DNA of 64,000 nucleotides, taken from positions 186,001 through 250,000 of the forward strand of contig JACTAT010000052.1 in NCBI GenBank assembly GCA_014526335.1, given 5' to 3'. This DNA is from Chrysaora quinquecirrha. Lineage: Eukaryota; Cnidaria; Scyphozoa; Semaeostomeae; Pelagiidae. A model generated the notes under the pieces. The model made no database searches. It saw only the letters and a program-made list of their open reading frames with translations, and was not told the origin of the DNA. This document shows, piece by piece, positions 37,001 to 44,389 of this stretch. Each line of letters starts with the position of its first letter. The first letter of the stretch is position 1. The position numbers and the translations under genes were made by a program.

Positions 37001-38777
37001 CTTGGAAATCCTTTTATTTCGACAGGAATCTCGTACGCTTTTTGAGGAGCAAAATGCCCTTCGCTGCAAACAGTTGTTTGGATAGGCAGAGGAAAGATTA
37101 TGGTAAACTTAGAAGATATATGTTCTTTAAGCGACAATGATAAACTCACCGTTATCGATCCTGTACTTGCAGATATGATTTCATTTGTGAATTCATTATA
37201 CAGCATGCTGATGAGGAAACAAAGTAGTGGGTATTAGGTATTATCTCTATGGTATTAGGATTTATTTTTCCAAGATTCAATTTTAAAGCCTGGTTGGTTC
37301 TCATATGTCATAAACCTGATAGCAGACAGTTAGTGACCGTCTGCGACCTTCGCCGTCAAAATGGTTCTCACTGGCCGAAGATTGCGAGAAACTTTTTTGG
37401 TTTATCGGCGATTGTCGGCGATCATTGAAAATTCATGTTCTCATAAATCGCAAGCACCAATGTTGATCGCCAATGTTCTTCACAGTCTTCGACATATGAG
37501 AACCAGGGTTTAGTTAAATGGTAAATCTGTTGAATGGGCTTTTAAAAGAGGTAGTCTTTTGTGAAAATTCTAAATGAAAAAAGAGCATTACCTCGAGGGG
37601 GTATGGACAAAACGGGGATTTCTTTTGTTTTTTGCCTTCCACTAATCATCTGCTATATCTGAAGCATAAAAGAGGAATATACAGAAAGAAAAGCTTACCA
37701 ATTAACGTGTCCAGAATTTGGTACTGAGTTTATCTCTTTGAAGTTTGATTTCAGAATCTAAAATACAAGAGTCAATCAATCAGCAATCGATAAAAGGTAG
37801 AAAAAGCAGCATAGGGAGGGGTCAGTTGACAAGGTGTTTTGTTACAAGACTAGGATTCTGGGACTGCTGGGATTAAGGTTAGTGACAGCGTTACAATTTT
37901 TCATTGCCAAGTAAAGGGCTTAGGGTTGGGCTTCAGTTTTTGTGCCCTTAAAGCTGTAATCGTACTAGTACTTGTAATCGTGAAGGTGCTGTGGCATCAT
38001 GGTGTAATCCAGCTGACTCGCGGTGTCAGAAGCTCAGTTGTCAGGGTTCAAGCCCAGCCACAGTAGTGTCACAGCCAGGGTTGAGGTCTTGATTAGTTAA
38101 CCTACTACTGAGATCCTAGCGACTGGCGCTAAAACAACATTTCACCTTCACCTTCGTACTGAAAAGGCACTTTCTGCTGAGATCTTAGGAGGGTACACTG
38201 AAGATTTAAAAGCAACCATGTTTGAAGTTGTGGGTAAAATTTCACATGCACTTTGTGATTATGCAATCCTTTTCCACAATAGAATCACACTCACCCATTT
38301 CTTCTCTAGGAAAAGGGGATAGCATTCCAAAACAATGGGGTGCAGGGTCCACATCCTCCTGCTTCACAAACCTTGCCCCTTTCTAAGGTAAACGAAAAAA
38401 GAGATAGACAAATACCTTGATTTTATCACTTTGAAATGTGATATACAATTTTGGTTTGATGCAAAAATTAGACCTCCAATAGCTTCTTTCGATTTTATTA
38501 CATCTTTGCTACCATCTTTGAGAAAAGCTTCAACATTTCCATCTTCATAAAGGATTATATATTGTCCAGAGAAGAGATTATGCGTGATTGATTTGATAAG
38601 ATTTTTTGTAACAAGCCTTGTAGTCTTGTAAAATCCATGTTTGATGATTCTTTGCTGATTATTTGAGATCTCTGGTTCTTCGATAGCAGTTGCAGCTTGT
38701 CGAACAGCATTCCAGTGTCTATTTGCATTCTCGCTAGCATCATTATCCAACCCTCTTTGCTTTATATTTGCAGGCAT
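16015..38777 (-). CDS. WD40-repeat protein of the WDR87/WDR97 type, about 24 exons
   Basis: Start ATG at 38777 and stop TAG at 16015-16017. Exons: 38430-38777, 37699-37757, 37150-37207, 36851-36904, 36049-36240, 35021-35342, 34409-34448, 33834-33969, 32704-32741, 31872-32078, 31265-31334, 30820-31009, 29769-29907, about 28470-28576, 27508-27827, 26239-27103, 25090-25360, 24592-24713, 23970-24068, 22840-23072, 20891-20948, 19778-19973, 16015-16226; most junctions keep phase. The N-terminal half is WD40 propeller (ITSAKDGSIKVWDESWEL, IVSGSDDGTMRLWNIDTSEE, LFASASVDGMVKIWDEYNRA); the C-terminal half is charged and Pro-rich (TPTPPREPTPPPRPKTPLPS, then FKGQKWFEKCFPNASPE). About 1440 residues. The 'TPLPsFi-qFkg-kWFekfFP' region suggests the vertebrate WDR87/WDR97 group, linked to sperm flagella; this naming is from memory of the family. 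Frames break by one base at 35083-35093, 26707-26711 and probably 20892-20896; the 19778/16226 junction is out of phase and unresolved. Confidence 0.75.
16401..16576 (+). mobile_element. tRNA-derived SINE (copy b)
   Basis: Full-length copy: 'gctgtggcgtcgtggtgtaa' head, box B ggttcgagccc, body 'cgattagttaacctactact', tail caccttcaccttta. It lies just outside the last exon of the WD40 gene, in its first upstream intron. Confidence 0.8.
16577..16712. mobile_element. Chimeric SINE fragment: sense head joined to inverted body
   Basis: Bases 16580-16620 match the SINE head in plus orientation (agctcgtgacgacagaagct). From about 16625 the sequence matches the body in minus orientation (gcgccagtcacatctcagaa, then gagacctcgaccctgg). 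It directly abuts the full copy at 16401-16576. Confidence 0.6.
17330..17890. mobile_element. CAGTGGAACCTCCAT MITE (pogo/Tigger-like ends), interrupted
   Basis: The left end cagtggaacctccattagcg and the inverted right end (ttatatggaggttacactg) are flanked by TA at 17328-17329 and 17891-17892. Removing the nested element 17421-17802 leaves about 176 bp. The CAGT-start ends with TA duplication fit Tc1/mariner/pogo-type elements. Confidence 0.8.
17421..17802. mobile_element. MITE nested in the 17330-17890 element, TAA duplication
   Basis: Ends tgccccggccaaacaatgc and, inverted, ttttgccggggct, flanked by TAA (17418-17420, 17803-17805). The interior is rich in 'gttgcatgatgttgcat' motifs. The open frame on the minus strand across it is not conserved with anything I recognise. 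Confidence 0.8.
19640..19760. mobile_element. Partial copy of the CACGC-T-run MITE
   Basis: Contains 'ggaaccggcttcctaatt' and 'cggccttctacgtataggtt', which match the right half of 29314-29719 (ggaaccggctttctaatt, gggccttctacatgtaggtt). Confidence 0.55.
20111..20317 (+). pseudogene. LINE reverse-transcriptase C-terminal fragment
   Basis: The frame reads ELGWLSIGEMTLEETSTIMY followed by KSLNDLAPQYLSDFVVRLS and RELRNTKNDFVVPLMQT. The order 'LgWLsi---- ... YKsLndLaPqYLsd ... lRn--ndf-vP' is the conserved tail after the RT domain of CR1/L2/RTE-like LINEs. It is truncated on both sides and lies in a WD40-gene intron. Confidence 0.65.
20328..20388. repeat. Perfect 26-bp hairpin with 9-nt loop
   Basis: Left arm 20328-20353 (ttgttgttaaagctgttcct...) is followed by loop cgtggtaaa and an exact inverted right arm 20363-20388. 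It lies just downstream of the LINE fragment. Confidence 0.9.
20457..20705. mobile_element. MITE, GACCCCGTTTACACG ends
   Basis: Left end gaccccgcttacacgaga and inverted right end (cgtgtaaacggggtc); flanks TTG and TTA. Interior has further inverted 'ggaacggatcc' and 'gatccgttcc' motifs. Confidence 0.7.
22130..22381 (-). pseudogene. LINE reverse-transcriptase C-terminal fragment
   Basis: Translation MMYKCLNGMAPVYLSENYNY, then YTRQASNLHVPMSTSSSHHK, TFYYRSIQDFNALPTNLKQA and FGQFKASLKTHL. This is the conserved post-RT tail of CR1/L2-like LINEs ('YK-LNg-aP-YL ... tR----l-vP ... tF-yr----wN-LP ... FK--Lk'). It lies in an intron of the WD40 gene, same strand, next to the (AAGTC)n array. Confidence 0.7.
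22495..22835. repeat. (AAGTC)n pentanucleotide microsatellite
   Basis: About 68 units of CAAGT/AAGTC with occasional CAAAT variants. It ends within about 5 bases of the donor site of the WD40-gene exon 22840-23072. The long Ser-Gln-Val-Lys open frame on the plus strand is an artefact of a 15-bp period (three pentamers). Confidence 0.95.
23614..23877. mobile_element. MITE, AGGCCTGGCTAAACTAAGAGACATGTCG ends, TAA duplication
   Basis: Left end agctgtggctaatctaagag and inverted right end (cttagtttagccaggcc); both flanks TAA (23611-23613, 23878-23880). The interior is CG-rich (gtcgcgcgc, acgcgtgcgacatgt), unlike its surroundings. Confidence 0.75.
25554..25925. mobile_element. MITE, AGCCCTGGCCAAACGATC ends, TTA duplication
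   Basis: Left end agccctggccaaacgatcag and inverted right end (gttttgccagggct), flanked by TTA (25551-25553, 25926-25928). Its middle holds an inverted pair, 'ccttagtcaatgttgttta' at about 25749 and 'caaacaacattgacttgggg' at about 25811, perhaps another nested foldback. Confidence 0.75.
28754..29189. mobile_element. MITE, CAACATGTTGGC-rich, TWA flanks
   Basis: Left end agctgggcgtaaattgtggc and inverted right end (gcacggtttgcgcctgtct); flanks TAA and TTA. The interior repeats 'caacatgttgg'. It splits an older repeat (see findings). Confidence 0.65.
29314..29719. mobile_element. MITE, CACGC-T9-ATAAGGAACC ends, TA duplication
   Basis: Left end cacgctttttttttataagg and inverted right end (ccttataaaaaaaaaagcgtg), with TA on both sides. 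Copies at 48703-49202 and, partly, 19640-19760. Confidence 0.8.
30026..30212 (-). mobile_element. tRNA-derived SINE (copy d)
   Basis: Inverted copy: starts with the tail complement gaaggtgaaatgg, body 'tagcgccagtcgctag', inverted box B region 'gggtttgagccccgacctca'. More diverged than the other copies, with an insertion in the head. Confidence 0.7.
30290..30600. repeat. Degenerate GTTAGTTAGTAA tetranucleotide-like tract
   Basis: Irregular repeats of 'gttagt', 'tagctagt' and 'agtaagtta' over about 300 bp in a WD40-gene intron. Confidence 0.6.
31427..31835. mobile_element. MITE, CAGTAAATCCTCGAA family (copy 2)
   Basis: Left end ctttaaatcctcgaataagc and inverted right end (attcgaggattaacgg), flanked by TA. 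Same internal motifs as 9532-9947. Confidence 0.8.
34092..34275 (+). mobile_element. tRNA-derived SINE (copy e)
   Basis: Head gctgtggcgtcgtggtgtaa, box B ggttcgagccc, body 'cgattagttaacctactact', tail of three CACCTT units. Close to copies b and f. Confidence 0.8.
35443..35910. repeat. (AACAAT)n / (ATAACC)n hexanucleotide minisatellite
   Basis: About 470 bp of AACAAT, AATAAC and CCATAA units, including five clean CCATAA units near 35608-35640. It fills most of the intron between WD40-gene exons 35021-35342 and 36049-36240. Open frames on both strands across it (Ile/Thr, Leu/Val or Tyr/Cys repeats) are artefacts. Confidence 0.95.
36970..37070. repeat. 100-bp dispersed repeat, copy 1
   Basis: 'cctattgttttcatagaaat', 'cttggaaatccttttatttc' and 'aatctcgtacgctttttga' closely match 59865-59950. 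It lies in the intron between WD40-gene exons 36851-36904 and 37150-37207. Confidence 0.65.
37286..37509. mobile_element. MITE, AAGCCTGGTTCTCATATGTC ends, TTA duplication
   Basis: Left end agcctggttggttctcatat and inverted right end (cgacatatgagaaccagggt), with TTA on both sides. Lies in a WD40-gene intron. Confidence 0.7.
37982..38155 (+). mobile_element. tRNA-derived SINE (copy f)
   Basis: Head gctgtggcatcatggtgtaa, box B variant ggttcaagccc, body 'gattagttaacctactactg', tail caccttcacctt. In the first intron of the WD40 gene. Confidence 0.8.
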
Positions 38778-39279
38778 CTTTATGGCCTAAATTTTGTATT
38801 CTTCAAAAACGCAACTCCTTACGCACGTGGCTTTCATTTACCATTACTTAAGTTACAAATTTCGACGCCATAGTCTAACTTATTTATCATAAAACGGCCT
38901 ACAAGTTGATGAATCGAGAGAATCTAACTTACAGGAGAAGTTTCTAAGCAACGATGCTCTTTTCAAGTTTCAAACGACAGCCATGTTTAAAAATTAATCA
39001 AAAGCAAGGGATCTGGATCTGAAAACAAAGCTTTTGATTTTGAAGTTGTCTTGGAGACATAATATACCTCCCACCTTTCTGGAATTAGAAAAAAAGAGGT
39101 GTTATGGGCGTGGCTAGTGAGTACGTTTTTTCGCACGTGGACGGGATAGGGGGCGGGAACCACAGTAAAATTGGGGCCCAAAACCTTTAATTTCAGCTTT
39201 AGTAAACAAACAACAACTGACCTCAATACGTTTTACAAGAAAAAATACTTTTTCACAATGTAAATTCAATATGAAAATC
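38778..39279. promoter_or_regulatory. Spacer upstream of the WD40 gene
   Basis: About 500 bp lie between the ATG of the WD40 gene and the end of the ankyrin gene, both on the minus strand, so the WD40 promoter should be here. I see no clear TATA box. A possible extra 3' exon of the ankyrin gene (about 38997-39072, KTTSKSKALFSDPDPLLLIN) lies inside but the splice phase does not fit. Confidence 0.4.
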
Positions 39280-41181
39280 TTACATTTTTGATCCAGAAAA
39301 ATCATCAGGGTCTATTCGCTGAAGAAACTGCTTTTCAAAAACAGGAACACGATCATAGTCTTCATAAACTTCAATACGTCTCTTCGGTTTTTCATCATTG
39401 GAGGGAAAATTAACATTAGTTCTGTTTTTCAACTTTTCTTCTTGCCATTGTTGAAACGACATTACTTTTCCTTCAATTCTTTTACCATGTTTTGTTTCTT
39501 TTTCCCATGGTTTTAATCTTTCTTCTTCTTTTTTCATTAGTTTTTCAAGAATTTTTTGCTCTTTCCTGATTGTTTCTTTTTCTATCAGCCAGTCATTGTG
39601 TGATTTGACAATTCTTTTTCCAGTTTTGGATTTACCAGCAGAAAAACTAAAAATGGTAAAAAAAGTTGAAACATTTATAAAAATCAGTCAGTTAAACAGC
39701 TAAAATAGTGATATCCTGAAAGTAAACATATTTTGGAAATAAAGTTATAGGATAAGCACCTTTTAAAATGAGGTCGTTCTCCTTGCTTTGCAAATCCAGT
39801 AGCTAAAAAGTAGGTATCAAATCAAGTAATTACTTAGTTACTAAAATGCTTTTAAAGGTTGACTTCAGAAAACTGCTAGCCAACAGTAAAGACTCTACAG
39901 ATTTCTGGAGGGCAGAGCTATAGCTTAAGAGCAAAGTTTCACCTAGACTCAGTACATAGGTGACCCACCTTGCAACAAGATGAAGCTCAAATTCATGTTA
40001 TTTGTTGCTTTTCTTCAAATTACTTGCTTGACCTACGTTACGGAGCAACCCCTTTGACCCCCTCCAAGTGCCTGCAACACCCTTTAACCCCATCCAAATA
40101 CCATGCAAGATATGCAGTTAAGTTATAGGCTTCTAATGTCATATAAAACTGACATGAATAGCATTGATTAAGCATAAATATTTTTGTGGAAATGCTGCCA
40201 CTTACACTCAGTATCAGAATCTTCATTTTCATCCTCAAAACTTCCGACATTTGTCTCAAATTTCTCATTTCCAATCTCTTGAAACGGATGCTTTAATGGC
40301 TTCATTTTTGGAGCATTTATTGCAGTACCAATGAACTCTCCAACTGGCAGTGTTTTACACATATAAACCTGCTGATATTTGCCTTTCCTCCAGATAGGGT
40401 AACCTGAATCAAATTGCTGATGCATCATCATTTTGGTTTCGTCATTTTCTGATTGGCACTCTCAGCTCTCTTTTGCCATTGAAACAAAAACAGTTTCTTT
40501 TCACTTCCTCTGTTACCATATTCATTAGCAATAGCTGATGCTGTTTTTCCTGCATTATCAATGATCTCTGTCGATGCTCCTCTCTCCAGAAGCAGATCAA
40601 TGCATTTTGATCTATCGCTTGCAGCAGCTGCATGCAGCGGGGTTCTTCCAAACTTTGTCACTGCATCGATATCTGTACCTTTGTTAATAAGTCTATCAAC
40701 TAAATCCTTCTTGCCTCTATGTGCTGCTATAAATAATGCAATACTCATCCGATATTTCATATCACTTTCTTTTAGTCTCAAAAGAGCAGGGTCAATATCA
40801 GTTGCTGCAGATGCATATGAAATCCTGGTTTAATACCTCAATAATATTTCCACTGCAAACGTCAGAAACAAGCTTTTCCCAAGTTCTCCATATCTGCAGA
40901 GTTAGAGTTCCAGATGGAACTACATCATTTTTACGCAAGTCTGTTTTGTCTAATAGATCTTCTTTGTCAAGATACTGTAGTCTTTGGAGATTTGTAGGAA
41001 TGCCTGCAACAAGCTCAAGTTTTTCTTTCAAATCAATGATTTTTGTACTCAGCTGAATGTCTGATAAACGAAATTTTTCTCTTGTCAGAGGAACATTTAC
41101 AAACAAGTCACAAGACGTTTGAATTTTCGATTTTATCATGTTATTATTGCGAGTTGCACTACTAGACTTCTTCAATGGCAT
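39280..41181 (-). CDS. Ubiquitin-like plus ankyrin-repeat protein, ANKRD60-like
   Basis: Start ATG at 41181 (MPLKKSSSATRNNN). Exon 1 (40206-41181) encodes an N-terminal beta-grasp-like region (LSTKIIDLKEKLELVAGIPT, QRLQYLDKEDLLDKTDLRKN, VPSGTLTLQIW), then ankyrin repeats (ALFIAAHRGKKDLVDRLINK, GRTPLHAAAASDRSKCIDLL, LLERGASTEIIDNAGKTASA) and a basic segment. Exon 2 is about 39762-39804; exon 3 (39280-39648) is highly charged, with MKKEEERLKPWEKETKHGKR, and ends in TAA at 39280. Two single-base frame breaks within exon 1, at A/T runs 40828-40830 and 40431-40434, are each repaired by one added base. The order Ubl, ankyrin, basic tail resembles ANKRD60, whose function is little known; the name is a family-level guess. 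Confidence 0.65.
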
Positions 41182-41758
41182 TTTGCAACGGTACAAAAAA
41201 TAAATATTTTCTGACAAAAAACACCAAAAATTTCAAGTAAATATTCGTAGATCTTTACAATCTTTATATATTTTCACTGTAAATATTCTCGCATCTGTAT
41301 ATTAGTGAATTTTCCTTCGTAAAAAACTATCCTTGTAACGGAAAAGGCGTCCTTCTTCAATCAGACAGTTGACTTCTGAAAATTCGGCCTAGACAGCAGT
41401 GGTGACGACTGCAAAGTTCAAATGAGCAATGTAGCGGTTTCTCATGTTGGTCGACTTTGTAATGGTTTCAGATCGGTGATTTATTTCTATTTCCTTCATA
41501 TATTGCAATGATTACTAAATCCAGAGAAAAACTATTTCCTATACGCTATTTGTTTCAAATTTCCTCTTGTTTCTGCTGTTTTCTGTCGTCCATTGCAAAT
41601 TTCTTTCTCAGTCACATTGTTGTCGCTACAGCACAAACTGGTTTCTAGGTTTCAGAAGGCGCTAAACTAATTTTAGAATCCACAGGTGGCCCAAAATCGA
41701 GGTTTTGATATCAGTGTCATGCAGAAACGCATTTTGAAATATTGAAAACATCTTTTTT
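41182..41758. promoter_or_regulatory. Spacer between TMEM170 end and ankyrin gene start
   Basis: AT-rich, no open frames of interest. It must hold the ankyrin gene promoter and the TMEM170 3' UTR. I see no repeats. Confidence 0.4.
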
Positions 41759-43091
41759 TCAGAGTGTACCAAGAATCCTTGTAAATGATACAACGAAAAG
41801 AAGAAGCGCTTGTCCACCACCCCAAAGAAATGCAAAATAGTTTTCCATGTGTATTTTTGCAGCTTGGTAGACCCATGCAATAAGAGCACCTACAAAATGA
41901 AAAATTGCTGTCTCTGAAACGTTTTTCTGAGTGAACAACCCTCGGAATGAATAACCACTTTTTAAATAGAAATCTTTATAAGAAACTCAAAGTAGAGATT
42001 TTGGTCAAACTTTTCTGAAATCATAGTCATGCTGAAATGTAGCATATGTGAGTCGCCTGAACAAAAACAAACTTCAGTCAGGTTTCTGAGAAAATTAGGT
42101 GGTGAAAGATCATCATCATCATGAACTATACCGTTGAGACGGGGTATGGCAGGTTAGGGGGTCTGGTGAGTAAGGGGGGTCTAGTGGGTTAAAGGTCCAG
42201 GACCCAGGATGTGAAGAGGCCCATGAAAATCGAAATTCCCTTAATGCTTCCCCCTTAAACCTCCTAAGGGCCCGGTAAGATTAAATTACCCTGGGGCCTG
42301 CTCTGCCTCTTGACGGCCCTAATTATGATCATCACTTTATTTAAGTCAGCATTTTTCCTTGCCATGAGGGGTTACTGACTTTCCTTGCACAAACTACAAA
42401 ATATGATAATAAATTTACTTGTTATGATTCCTCCAGTGAGTGGATAAAGAAACCCAGTAACTGCAATAACAATAGGTATGTATCTTCCAAGCTTATGTTT
42501 CCTCAATGCACGTAATGCCAAAAGTGATGCCAATCCATGCATCAGCACTGTAGTTGCAAGACAGTATAGGAAAATCTGATACCACATATCTGTAAAATAG
42601 GAAATTTATAAGAAAATGTGGGGTGCAATAGGTGAGGAGCATACTCTAAAAACCTGGAAAAAACAAATGAGGGGGTCAAAACAAACAAGGGGTCAAATAA
42701 ACAACAAATTAACCCAATCCTTCAGGATTTTCAGGCCAACAATCCTTCAACATCATTCATTTTGCATCAATTCTGAATCAATCTCACATAATATTCAATA
42801 AACTCTGCCCATATAATCTACGAATCAATTTCATTTCTCAGGTCATTAAAAAGTAAAGGAAAAATACGACGGCAGCCATTTTAGGGGCTAGGCCAATAGG
42901 CCTAGCGTTAGGCCTAGGCCTGGCCAGCAGGTCTGGCGGCCTTAGAGTCCATTTATTTACCTCAAGACCGCATGAGGCGCAGGAAGTAAACTACAAGGAA
43001 TAACTTTCGCTTCAATAATGTTGAATTAATAGTTACCTTTAAATGTAACGAGGATTCCCAGTGGATCTTTTAGCTTTAATTTCGAGGCCAT
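41759..43091 (-). CDS. TMEM170: TMEM170 family membrane protein, complete, three exons
   Basis: Exons 43037-43091, 42419-42589 and 41759-41889 join in frame to 118 codons plus TGA, with canonical GT-AG borders. Translation starts MASKLKLKDPLGILVTFKDM and continues WYQIFLYCLATTVLMHGLAS, LLALRALRKHKLGRYIPIVI, FLYPLTGGIITSALIAWVYQ and ends LFVVSFTRILGTL. The 'MWY-ifl-----------a-llAl--LR-Hk-GRyi' and 'GgIiTSA-IA-vY-AA' motifs and terminal 'vvSF-RIL-TL' are diagnostic of TMEM170A/B, here with three predicted membrane helices. The length is close to the vertebrate proteins apart from a shorter N-terminus. TMEM170A shapes ER sheets and the nuclear envelope in human cells. The start is supported by the short N-terminus before the first conserved residue; no other ATG lies upstream in frame in that exon. 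Confidence 0.9.
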
Positions 43092-44389
43092 TTTCCTTGG
43101 ACCTTTGATGCTGCAGCTGGAGAGCTCAAACTTCTCGCACTGGAAACCCTGTGCCTAAGCATCCCATGATGCTTTTGGGAACGATGTTTACATTTTACAG
43201 AGTTGTGTTTTCTTTTCAAAATTTAACAAAATTCGAAAAACATTTCCAACGTGTCGAAAAAGGATATTTTTCTTAAAGAACATTGTTCATTAATAAAAAA
43301 GATTAATTTGCTTCGTTTTGCAACGGGTTGGTGTGAATACGTAAATATAAAAAATGCAAATATGTTTCAAAATTAGCGACGCTTTATAGTTTTTCTTAGT
43401 TTTTGTTTGCCTCACCAACCGAACCAAAACAGAGAGGCAAAAAGTCTTGCTCTTGCAAAATATGGTGGGAAAATGTTGGAAAAACAACAGACTTTAGAGT
43501 AAACATTGATCAGGTTCAGGAAAGCAATTCTCTGGTTCCCGCATTGTCACGCCTCAAAATTTGCATAACAAAACTTGTTTGATCTCACGTGTTTGGTCAA
43601 GAAACACGACCTGCTGGAAACTATTCAAAGAACAATAGGTCAAACAAAAAGAAAAACGCATTATTGTTTCCGATCGTAACCAGAACACTGTTTGCCAATC
43701 CCGTTGACATAATGCGTAGTTGAGATCTGTTGAAAACGAAGACCAAACGAAATTGTTCACGGTAAGTTCTTGTTTTTATCAAAAGTTTAGCGTTTAAAAC
43801 ATTGATAATTTGTCGAACAGAACAAGAAAAAGTTTGTGACAAGGAATGAAGTTGGATTCGTGGATTTCAAACTTAGTAATCTCCCAAAACAGCGGAATTT
43901 TGATGAGTTTAGTTTCTCGAAATTTGACGAGGCATGTTGGTGGACTAAATAGTTCGAGATGTTTAAATTTCTCGATAGAAAGCTGGATAGGAATGTTTTG
44001 CGGAAATCTAACTAATGTTTTAACCCTTTTAAACCCAATAAATTTCTCTTTTATTGTTTCAAAGTTTTGAGAATTGAATTTATTCATAGTTGGGGTCAAA
44101 AAGGAGAAGAAACATTTGCTTGTGTCGAAAGCTGTAAACGACTGGGCAAAGAAAAGAACACGTGGCGAAATTTTCAAACAGACCACCGAATTTCCAACAA
44201 AAAGTTAATTTTTTGAAAATAAAAAGCAAAAAAGTTGGAATTATGATGAACCAGTGATCGATGTAAACAAAATGAATATATGCGGCTTTCAAAGATTTGA
44301 AAATGTTTGCTTTATTTTTCAAGTTTGCGGGTATTTAGTAAAAGTCAGGTTGATCTTATGAGGCCTTTAATTTTTTAGCGTAAACGAAA
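43092..44389. promoter_or_regulatory. Divergent promoter region and probable 5' UTR intron of the Myb-like gene
   Basis: TMEM170 (minus) and the Myb-like gene (plus) diverge here. A consensus donor GTAAGT at 43762 (after ttgttcacg) and an acceptor ttttttag ending at 44378, 11 bases before the ATG, suggest a 5' UTR exon ending at 43761 and an intron of 43762-44378. The transcription start is not visible. The 130-codon minus frame at 43794-44186 lies in that putative intron and is not recognisable. Confidence 0.5.

Noticed and set aside
42895..42930. AGGCCTAGGCCT palindromes, also near 13775-13805 and 58845-58900
   Set aside because: Short self-complementary words without consistent flanks; not enough to call an element.
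43794..44186. 130-codon minus frame
   Set aside because: AT-rich, no recognisable domain or splice sites, and lies in the putative 5' UTR intron of the Myb-like gene.
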